Source: an uncultured Elusimicrobium sp.
Lineage (GTDB): Bacteria; Elusimicrobiota; Elusimicrobia; Elusimicrobiales; Elusimicrobiaceae
Reading direction: 5' to 3'
NCBI GenBank assembly: GCA_947170005.1
Contig: CAMVRX010000002.1
Span: forward strand, 1 to 43,208
DNA length: 43,208 nucleotides
The number at the start of each line of letters is the position of its first letter. Position 1 is the first letter of the stretch. Made by a program: the position numbers and the translations under genes. Positions 15,534 through 21,627 of this stretch are shown here, one piece after another. Under the pieces are notes generated by a model. That model was given only the letters and a program-made list of their open reading frames with translations, was not told the origin of the DNA and did no database searches.

Positions 15534-16433
15534 TTAGTTAGTTTTAAGGGGTTTTTGAATGAGCCACAAGCTCACAAAAATAAGCAACATACCGGCAAGC
15601 TCTGCCCCGTGCGGCGTACGCCCGCGGAATAAAATATCCGTTCCCATGGCAATAATCGGCGAGAAATACGTCACCGACGCCATGCGCGTGGCCCCCCAGC
15701 GTTTCATAAGGGCCACCATCAGCAAAAAAGCGATTGCCGACGAAAACACCCCCGCGCTCACAATGGAAAGCACCAATTTAGTGTTAAATACGCTTAACGC
15801 GGGTACGGGCTCGGCCCAAAAGGAAATGAAGCCTAAAACCACAGCAGCAAACAGGTATTGATGGAAGGTGTTAGCCTCCCAATTGAGCGTGGTGTTGTCC
15901 ACCATAATTTTTTTGGTAATTACGTTGCCTACGCCGTAGCAAAGGGCCATAAACAGCAGCGCCAAGTATCCCCACAGGGCCATTTGTCCGGCGGGCGCAG
16001 CGAGGGCCGCTTGCCATTGCGGGCGCATAATAATAAGCAACCCAGCTAGGCCGATAATGACCCCGGCCGCGCGGCGCCAGGTAAAGCGGTCTACCCCTTT
16101 TAACAGGACGGCCCCGGCGATAAAACTCCATATCGGCACGGTACCGTTAAAAATGCCGGCAATCGTGGGAACGGTGTGCTGGATGCCCCACGAGAGTGCC
16201 GCAAACGGCAGCAAAATAAGTAGCGCGCTGATGGTCCACGGTCGCCACAGCTCGCGTGCCGGGCATTTTAAGGGTGCGCGGCGTACGCCAAAAAATATGG
16301 CAAAAAATAATAACCCCGCCAGTACACGCGCAAACGCGCCCCAGTAGGGGGGCAGCACGTCCACAATGTTTTTGGATGCCAGGAACGCCGTTCCCCAGCA
16401 CAACGCCAAACAAAATGCTAAAAAGTAACTCAT
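15534..16433 (-). CDS. DMT-superfamily transporter (EamA domains)
   Basis: 299 residues with ten predicted transmembrane helices in two EamA repeats: the first opens with LAFCLALCWGTAFLASK, the second after a short loop with WGYLALLFMALCYGVGNVITKK. Family members export amino acids, nucleotides or other small metabolites from the cytoplasm; the substrate cannot be read from sequence. A TGC-extended -10 box (TAAAAT) ends 6 nt before the ATG. It stands alone, with no overlap with neighbours. Confidence 0.9.
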   Translation of the reverse strand: MSYFLAFCLALCWGTAFLASKNIVDVLPPYWGAFARVLAGLLFFAIFFGVRRAPLKCPARELWRPWTISALLILLPFAALSWGIQHTVPTIAGIFNGTVPIWSFIAGAVLLKGVDRFTWRRAAGVIIGLAGLLIIMRPQWQAALAAPAGQMALWGYLALLFMALCYGVGNVITKKIMVDNTTLNWEANTFHQYLFAAVVLGFISFWAEPVPALSVFNTKLVLSIVSAGVFSSAIAFLLMVALMKRWGATRMASVTYFSPIIAMGTDILFRGRTPHGAELAGMLLIFVSLWLIQKPLKTN

Positions 16434-16439
16434 AAGGTT

Positions 16440-16445
16440 ATTTTA
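16440..16445 (-). promoter_or_regulatory. extended -10 box of the EamA gene, probable leaderless start
   Basis: On the minus strand TGC-TAAAAT, then AACCTT, then ATG: again a 6-nt gap, no Shine-Dalgarno. Confidence 0.55.
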
Positions 16446-16494
16446 GCAATTTTGAAAGACAAGTTCGAAATGAGAGGACGTTTGTGTAACAAAG

Positions 16495-16519
16495 TCCCCC
16501 GGCATTTAAGTCCGGGGGA
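16495..16519 (-). terminator. terminator of pilin 4
   Basis: TCCCCCGG / CCGGGGGA perfect stem with a 9-nt loop, followed on the minus strand by CTTTGTT. Confidence 0.75.
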
Positions 16520-16548
16520 AGGGTATTGACGTGGTAGTGTGAAATTAG

Positions 16549-17313
16549 TTAATCGTCGTTTTCATCATAGATGCTAAAATCTGTCCAGTCCCCTTGTGCA
16601 GCTAAAGACCGACAAATGGACTTGCCGAAGTCTGTGTTTCCCCAGCAGGCGCCGCTTGGGTGTGGTTCTATGATTCTATAATCATAGAATAATTGGTATT
16701 GCTGATTATTATTATCCTCATCATAATCTCCTGTACAAGTCCCACTGCAACGATCTACGATAACACCTGTAGCATCATCAAAGTTATAAAGAAAGTACTT
16801 AGTAAAGTAGTATTCTCCGATCCATGTTCCACCGCTTAAATCCGTTGTCCAATTTTCATGGTTGGTCCAATTTGAGGCGTCATCTGTTCCTTTTTCCAAC
16901 GCACTCAAATCTACATTTTTTTGAATCGTACTGATATTCATTAGAACTTCAGCCAAGCGGCTTTTCTCCACCGCTTTTTGGTATTGCGGTACGGCCACCG
17001 CCGCCAGGATACCAATGATCAGTACCACGACTAAAAGCTCAATAAGCGTAAAGCCGTGTGTCGTTTTCCTCGCCCCTGGAGGGAGAGGATGCCCGATAGG
17101 GCAGGTGAGGGGGGAGCCGTTGTAGGTCAGGCACTGCCTAACAATGTTCCGATAGGAATATCCGGTTGTTTGTTGCTGTTGACTAGCGTCCTTTTCCGCA
17201 AGGTAAGATATGCTGCAATTGGGAAGATGCCCCTTAGCCGGGGCATTGTCAGGCAATGCCTGACCTACCCGATTGATTTGCGTATGTCCCCGCCGGGTGT
17301 TTGTTGTTTCCAT
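16549..17313 (-). CDS. type IV pilin-like protein 4 with a repeat element inserted in the leader region
   Basis: 254 residues, about 80 more than its paralogues. It begins METTNTRRG like pilin 3, but instead of FTLIEL there follow ~77 residues (HTQINRVGQALPDN... to ...PPGARKTTH) before GFTLIEL and the normal pilin helix. The inserted DNA (about 17056-17285) is a MITE-like element plus a second palindromic repeat, and happens to keep the frame open. A prepilin peptidase leader of ~85 residues is far outside the normal 6-25. No in-frame ATG/GTG/TTG lies between the insert and GFTLIEL, so the gene is probably inactive or makes an oddly processed pilin. The C-terminal domain has Cys pairs and is acidic. 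Confidence 0.8.
   Translation of the reverse strand: METTNTRRGHTQINRVGQALPDNAPAKGHLPNCSISYLAEKDASQQQQTTGYSYRNIVRQCLTYNGSPLTCPIGHPLPPGARKTTHGFTLIELLVVVLIIGILAAVAVPQYQKAVEKSRLAEVLMNISTIQKNVDLSALEKGTDDASNWTNHENWTTDLSGGTWIGEYYFTKYFLYNFDDATGVIVDRCSGTCTGDYDEDNNNQQYQLFYDYRIIEPHPSGACWGNTDFGKSICRSLAAQGDWTDFSIYDENDD
17068..17114. repeat. short palindromic repeat within the pilin 4 insert
   Basis: A GC-rich block containing CCTCGCCC...GGGAGAGG and the hairpin TGCCC-GATA-GGGCA, then GTGAGGGGG. It is the type of interspersed palindrome often found in bacterial intergenic DNA. No second copy was seen in this window. Confidence 0.45.
17122..17268. mobile_element. MITE-like element, 147 bp, 25-bp terminal inverted repeats
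   Basis: Left end GTAGGTCAGG... (17122-17146) and right end ...CCTGACCTAC (17244-17268) are inverted repeats with two mismatches in 25. Each end is itself a small palindrome (GTCAGGCA-A-TGCCTGAC type). The ~97-bp core has no ORF of its own beyond the pilin frame. It is non-autonomous by size. It lies in-frame in the pilin 4 leader. Confidence 0.7.
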
Positions 17314-17580
17314 GTTTTTCTCCTTTTTGGTTTATGTACAATTCACCCGTTCCGGAACCATGCAAAAACGGCTATTACCGTTTTGAGTAATGAACGCACC
17401 CAATACGCAACAGCCGTGTCTTATCATTCCTGATAAGCGCTCGGCACAAAATAACAAGCTCATGACTTCTTGTTATTTTATGCCTTAAACGACTGTTCTT
17501 GGCGTTCATTACTCTTTTAGTTCCCTAAAAGTGCACTACATACTTCTTATGTAGTTCCAAAAACAGATAAAAATTGTACC
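17314..17580 (-). ncRNA. structured pilin leader RNA, copy L4
   Basis: Minus strand; -10 TATAAT (17589-17584). Elements: closing GGAAC (17558-17554) with GGTTCC (17359-17354); hairpin CTACATA/TATGTAG (17554-17536); hairpin CTTTTAG-GGAA-CTAAAAG (17531-17514), a GNRA loop; helix A GAGTAATGAACGC (17514-17502) with A' GCGTTCATTACTC (17397-17385), thirteen perfect pairs; hairpin B of sixteen positions (17484-17469 / 17458-17443); hairpin C CTTATCA/TGATAAG (17437-17420); D ACGGCT (17417-17412) with D' AGCCGT (17373-17368). RBS AAGGAG precedes the ATG. The leader remains well formed although the pilin frame carries an insertion. Confidence 0.82.
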
Positions 17581-17624
17581 TACATTATAGCATAAGTTTG
17601 TCAAACCAAAAAGCCTAAAAATCG

Positions 17625-17630
17625 TATAAT
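17625..17630 (+). promoter_or_regulatory. -10 box of the znu operon, probable leaderless start
   Basis: TATAAT, then ATACCT, then the znuA ATG at 17637 (6-nt gap). The box lies inside the 11-bp palindrome GTATAATATAC (17624-17634), which could be an operator for a metal repressor, but this is only suggestive. Confidence 0.55.
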
Positions 17631-17636
17631 ATACCT

Positions 17637-18533
17637 ATGCGTAAGCATTTGTTTTCCATCCTATTTTTGGTAGCGGCCGGGGCGATTTGGTGGGCATCTA
17701 TCTCGTCCACCGTGCGCAATCCGTATGCCGATAACGATAACCCTGTCATTGTAACTTCGGGCTATGTGCCCTACACCTTGCTCAAAGAGCTTGCCGGGGA
17801 CAGTGTGAACGTGCTGATGCTTCTGCCGCCGGGGGCTGAGCCGCACGCATTTGAGCCCACGCCCGGTGCGCTGGTCATGCTGCAGCACGCGGATGCATTT
17901 GTGTACGTGTCGGACGAATTGGAACCTTGGGCGGCCGATTTGGCAAAGTCCGTCGGTCAAAAAACGCGTGTGCTGGCACTGGCCCAATCTTTCCCAAAAA
18001 CGGGTGACCCGCATGTGTGGATGGACCCGCAGCAAGCTGAACTCATGGCCTATGAGCTCAGTGAGTTGCTGGCGGATATTGCCCCGCAACACCGCAGTGT
18101 GACGGACAAAAATTATTCCAAACTGGCGGACGAACTGGACCAGCTGGACAAAGATTTTCAAACTCAGCTGGCTAATTGCCAATCGCGCGAAGTAGTGCAC
18201 ATTGGGCACTTGGCGTTTGGCAATTTGGCGCAAAAATACAATTTGCAGCTTACCGCACTAGCCGGAACGTCGCATAACGGGGAACACTCCGCCAAAAAAC
18301 TGGCCGCTCTGGTTAAGCAAATCAAGCAAAATAACATTCACACCATTTTTACCGAGGACACGCTTTCCCCGCGCTTGGCGCAAGCTGTAGCGCAGGAAAC
18401 GGGTGCGCAAATTTTGCCCTTGTATCCCATTGAACACATTTCCAAAGACGATTTTAACAATAACGTAACCTACGCCGAGCTCATGCGCCGCAATTTGGAG
18501 AGTTTAAAACGGGGGTTACAATGCCAAGCGTAA
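17637..18533 (+). CDS. znuA: metal ABC transporter substrate-binding protein (ZnuA/TroA family)
   Basis: 298 residues with an N-terminal membrane anchor or signal segment (residues 5-20) and the TroA-type two-lobe fold. Likely metal ligands: His70 in GAEPHAFEP, His126 in DPHVWMDP, His188/His191 in VVHIGHLAF and Glu240/Asp241 in FTEDTLS. The linker helix KNYSKLADELDQLDKDFQ connects the lobes. The His-rich loop of enterobacterial ZnuA is absent. Zinc is the likely substrate, manganese possible. It captures metal in the periplasm for the ZnuBC transporter encoded next; the stop overlaps the ATPase gene by 13 nt. Confidence 0.88.
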   Translation: MRKHLFSILFLVAAGAIWWASISSTVRNPYADNDNPVIVTSGYVPYTLLKELAGDSVNVLMLLPPGAEPHAFEPTPGALVMLQHADAFVYVSDELEPWAADLAKSVGQKTRVLALAQSFPKTGDPHVWMDPQQAELMAYELSELLADIAPQHRSVTDKNYSKLADELDQLDKDFQTQLANCQSREVVHIGHLAFGNLAQKYNLQLTALAGTSHNGEHSAKKLAALVKQIKQNNIHTIFTEDTLSPRLAQAVAQETGAQILPLYPIEHISKDDFNNNVTYAELMRRNLESLKRGLQCQA

Positions 18534-19336
18534 TGCGGGCCGAAAACGTGCGCTTTGCCTACGGCAAAACCCCGGTGCTCGAAAACGTGTCCTTTGATGT
18601 GCAAGCCGGCGATTATGTAGGTATTATCGGCCCCAACGGCGGCGGCAAAACCACGCTCTTAAAACTGCTTTTAGGCTTGGAAAAAGGCGCAGGGAAAATC
18701 AGCCTGTTTAACACCCCGCTGCCCGCGTTTAAAGACTGGCACAAAATCGGTTATTTGGCGCAAAAAAGCCCCGTCTCGCAAAGCCGTTTTCCGATCAGTG
18801 CCGAAGAAGTGGTGCTCATGGGTCTGCCGCAACGCTTGGGCAGCGTGGTGAGCGTGGGGGAACTTAAGCAAGTACACGCCGCCATGCAAAAAACCCGCAC
18901 ACGCCAGTATGCCGGAACGATTTTCCACGATTTATCTATCGGGCAGCAGCAGCGCGTTTTACTCGCGCGCGCCCTAGTCAGCCGGCCGGAAGTGCTCATT
19001 TTGGACGAGCCTTCCACCGCCCTGGACGCCCAAAGCCGCGAGATGTTTTTTGAACTGTTGGGCGAGCTTAACAAACAGCACGGCGTGACCCTTTTGCTTA
19101 TCACGCACGACACCGGTGAAGTAGGCAAACACATTTCCAAATTTATGTATGTGGATAAGACGGTTGTTTTCTTTGGCACCAAGGAGGAGTTCTGCCATAG
19201 CGCGGCCGTTGCCAAACACCTGGGTCCGTTTGCCCAGCATACCATTGACCATTTGCACAATCACCACGGGCACTGCCCGTTGGGGGAAAGTTGTGAGGAG
19301 TGTGCCCACGGCCACGCGGAGGGAAACCATGCTTGA
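18521..19336 (+). CDS. znuC: metal ABC transporter ATP-binding protein with His/Cys-rich tail
   Basis: 271 residues. Walker A GPNGGGKTT (about residues 37-45), signature LSIGQQQR, Walker B VLILDEPS, and H-loop LLITHD are all intact, so an active ATPase of the metal-uptake ABC family. The last ~32 residues are unusual: HTIDHLHNHHGHCPLG, then CEEC and HGHAEGNHA, i.e. about nine His and three Cys that could bind zinc. The ATG at 18521 is preferred because GGGGG lies 5 nt upstream; an ATG at 18533 (TAATG) is the alternative. It overlaps znuB by 8 nt. Confidence 0.9.
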   Translation: MPSVMRAENVRFAYGKTPVLENVSFDVQAGDYVGIIGPNGGGKTTLLKLLLGLEKGAGKISLFNTPLPAFKDWHKIGYLAQKSPVSQSRFPISAEEVVLMGLPQRLGSVVSVGELKQVHAAMQKTRTRQYAGTIFHDLSIGQQQRVLLARALVSRPEVLILDEPSTALDAQSREMFFELLGELNKQHGVTLLLITHDTGEVGKHISKFMYVDKTVVFFGTKEEFCHSAAVAKHLGPFAQHTIDHLHNHHGHCPLGESCEECAHGHAEGNHA

Positions 19337-20135
19337 GTTTTTAAGCTACGGTTTTGTGCAGCGCGGGCTCATCGCCGGGACGTTGGTGGCGGTGGCGTGT
19401 GCGCTACTGGGGGTGTTTTTGGTTTTAAAACGGCTCTCGCTCATTGGCGACGGCATGAGCCACGTGTGTTTGACCGGGGTGGCGGTGGCACTTTTAACGT
19501 CCACGTCGCCGGTGTATATGTCCGTGCCGATTGTCATGGCCGCCAGTGCGGGCATTTTAAAATTGGCCGATAAATTCAAAATCTACGGCGACGCCGCCAT
19601 CGGCATTGTCAGCGCAGCCGGGCTGTCCGTGGGGCTGTTACTTACGGCGCTTGCCGGCGGGTTTAATACCGATTTACTGGGTTATCTCTTTGGCAGCATT
19701 TTAACGGTTTCCACCGGTGAGGCCGTGCTGTGCGGCGTGCTGCTTGTGGTGGTGCTGTGCGGGCTCAAACTGTTTTACCGTTATTTGGTGTCAGCTTGTT
19801 TTGACGAGCCCTTTGCCCACACGCGCGGCGTGCCGGTGCAGACGGTTAATTTGATTTTAGTGATGATTACGTCCGTAGCCGTGGTATTGGCGTTTAAGGT
19901 GGTGGGGATTTTTCTAATCTCTGCTATGCTTATTATTCCGCCGGTGGCCGCGCTGTTAATCTCGTGCACGTTTAAGCAGGTGCTTGGGTTGGCTGCCGCG
20001 TTTGGTGCCGCAAGCGTATGGGCGGGGATTTACCTGTCCTTTGTTTTTAATATCCCATCGGGCGCCACGATTATTTTGGTGGATTTGGCCCTGCTTTTAG
20101 GGGCGTACGTGTGGAGTAAACTCTATGCCCTCTAA
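19329..20135 (+). CDS. znuB: metal ABC transporter permease
   Basis: 268 residues of ABC-3 type permease with about eight transmembrane helices, beginning MLEFLSYGFVQRGLIAGTLVA, and the typical LIGDGMSHVCLTGVA segment after TM2. It forms the zinc/manganese channel with ZnuC. The ATG at 19329 overlaps the znuC end; an upstream frame reaching 19149 is only the ATPase region read in another frame. The stop TAA (20133-20135) lies inside the start region of nth (ATG 20125), so znuA, znuC, znuB and nth form one chain of overlapping genes. Confidence 0.92.
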   Translation: MLEFLSYGFVQRGLIAGTLVAVACALLGVFLVLKRLSLIGDGMSHVCLTGVAVALLTSTSPVYMSVPIVMAASAGILKLADKFKIYGDAAIGIVSAAGLSVGLLLTALAGGFNTDLLGYLFGSILTVSTGEAVLCGVLLVVVLCGLKLFYRYLVSACFDEPFAHTRGVPVQTVNLILVMITSVAVVLAFKVVGIFLISAMLIIPPVAALLISCTFKQVLGLAAAFGAASVWAGIYLSFVFNIPSGATIILVDLALLLGAYVWSKLYAL

Positions 20136-20757
20136 AGATGTGCTGCCTTTGTTAAAGGCCCTTCAAAAATTATACCCCAAGCACGTCATCCCGCTGCACC
20201 ACTAAAGCGCGTGGGAGTTACTTTGTGCGGTGATTTTATCCGCGCAATGCACCGATGCACGCGTGAACACCATTACGCCCCACTTATTCAAAAAATATCC
20301 CACGGTGTATGACCTGGCTGCTGCCAAAATAAAAGACGTGGAAAAAATCATTCACTCGGCCGGGTTTTACCACAGCAAGGCGCTTAGTTTAATCGAAATG
20401 TCTAAGCGCATTTGCGACGTGTACGGCGGGCAAGTGCCGCAAACGATGGACGATTTGCTTACGCTGCGCGGCGTGGCGCGCAAGACGGCCAACGTGATGC
20501 TGGGCGATTATTTCAAAAAACCGGCGGGGATAGTGGTAGATACGCACGTCAAGCGTTTGGCCTACCGTCTGGGACTAACCAAAAACACGGACCCCGTGAA
20601 AATTGAGCGCGACCTCACTAAAATTATCCCTTATAAATACTGGGGCTGGATAGCGATTGCGCTTATTTTACACGGCCGCAGTATCTGCCCCGCGCGCAAA
20701 CCGCAATGCGCGGTTTGCACGCTGAGCAAATTGTGCCCCAAAAAGGGTGTTCACTAA
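20125..20757 (+). pseudogene. nth: endonuclease III with an in-frame TAA at codon 27
   Basis: From the ATG at 20125, which overlaps znuB, the frame reads MPSKDVLPLL to LHH, then TAA (20203-20205), then continues in the same frame with SAWELLCAVILSAQCTD, exactly the conserved Nth N-terminal helix. The remainder is intact: helix-hairpin-helix LRGVARKTAN with the catalytic Lys, VDTHV with the catalytic Asp, and the 4Fe-4S ligands C-x6-C-x2-C-x5-C at the end. Nth excises oxidised pyrimidines and cleaves AP sites. With no frameshift and no other decay this is a single nonsense change. Restart at GTG 20230 would lose part of the fold. A sequencing or assembly error or readthrough is possible. Confidence 0.85.
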
Positions 20758-20760
20758 TTT

Positions 20761-21285
20761 TTAATACACACTTTCCTCTTTTGTCCATCCTTGGCTTGAT
20801 AAAAGATTGCAAACATAATTGCCGATATCGGTGAAATGCGTATAGCATGATTTTTCTTCTGTGCCATTAGCATAGTGCGTAACATTCAAAGCGTATAGAT
20901 AATCGGTATCCTCACGGGCGCCTTGGTAGCGGTACAGGGTTACTCCATAATAACTGTCTGTTATGGCAGAGGAATAGTCAAAATATTTTGAATAAATAAG
21001 TGTCTCACCTTCATTGGTGGGATCCTCTTCCATAGTAACTCCTGTAATTTCTACATTGGCAATGTCTTGGTACTCTACATGGCTAACGTATCCGTTGGCA
21101 AGAACGTAGGCTTCCATTTCTCGCATCATAACCGGGATATTAACCAAGGCTTCAGTTAATCTCGATTTTTCCACGGCTTTTTGGTATTGCGGCACGGCTA
21201 CGGCGGCCAAAATACCGATAATTAAGACAACAACCAACAACTCAATGAGCGTAAACCCCCGCCGGGTGTTTTCTTTTGATTTCAT
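20761..21285 (-). CDS. type IV pilin / pseudopilin-like protein 5
   Basis: 174 residues. Leader MKSKENTRRG, cleavage G|FTLIEL with Glu5, pilin helix, [18 protein letters not shown]. The C-terminal domain is rich in Tyr, Glu and Thr with only two Cys (SCYTHF, NYVCNLL), unlike pilins 1-3. It converges with nth with a 3-nt gap and no visible terminator hairpin. Own promoter and leader L5. Expected role: prepilin-peptidase-processed inner-membrane subunit of a pilus or pseudopilus. Confidence 0.9.
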   Translation of the reverse strand: MKSKENTRRGFTLIELLVVVLIIGILAAVAVPQYQKAVEKSRLTEALVNIPVMMREMEAYVLANGYVSHVEYQDIANVEITGVTMEEDPTNEGETLIYSKYFDYSSAITDSYYGVTLYRYQGAREDTDYLYALNVTHYANGTEEKSCYTHFTDIGNYVCNLLSSQGWTKEESVY

Positions 21286-21559
21286 AAGCGTTTCTCCTTA
21301 ATTTTTGCCTGCTTATGAAACCCATAGAAAACGGCTCCTACAATGGGGACTCTAGCACGGGCCCACACCATAACAGCCGTAGCCTACCGTTTCTGCAAGC
21401 AGTAACGGTAAACATTGGGTACAGCATAGACGGTTTGCAACGGCCGTATATGTTGTACCTCAATCGGCTGCCTTTGGAGTGCTAGAGTATGGACCTTTGC
21501 CATCCCCCGTATTCTTCATACGGTTCCAAAAACAGAGCAAATTTTTATACTTCCTTTTT
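21286..21559 (-). ncRNA. structured pilin leader RNA, copy L5
   Basis: Minus strand; a possible -10 TACAAT lies at 21565-21560. Elements: closing GGAACC (21527-21522) with GGTTTC (21322-21317); hairpin CCGTAT/ATACGG (21523-21507); helix A ACTCTAGCAC (21488-21479) with A' GTGCTAGAGT (21358-21349), ten perfect pairs; hairpin B of sixteen positions with two changes (21459-21444 / 21433-21418); hairpin C TACCGTT/AACGGTA with inner CTGC/GCAG (21410-21385); D ACGGCT (21380-21375) with D' AGCCGT (21336-21331). Hairpin C is much longer here than in other copies, and the RTACAATTT block is degenerate. Confidence 0.8.
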
Positions 21560-21615
21560 ATTGTACATAATTTACGTTGAATATGCGGCGTTTTCTTAGA
21601 AAGGGTGCAATTTAG

Positions 21616-21621
21616 TAAAAT
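21616..21621 (+). promoter_or_regulatory. -10 box of the sulfatase-fold gene, probable leaderless start
   Basis: TAAAAT, then AATAAG, then ATG at 21628: a 6-nt gap and no Shine-Dalgarno. Confidence 0.45.
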
Positions 21622-21627
21622 AATAAG

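Noticed and set aside
17624-17634. Palindrome GTATAATATAC over the znuA -10 box as a Zur operator
   Set aside because: Only 11 bp and largely composed of the -10 box itself; no second site and no known Zur consensus match.
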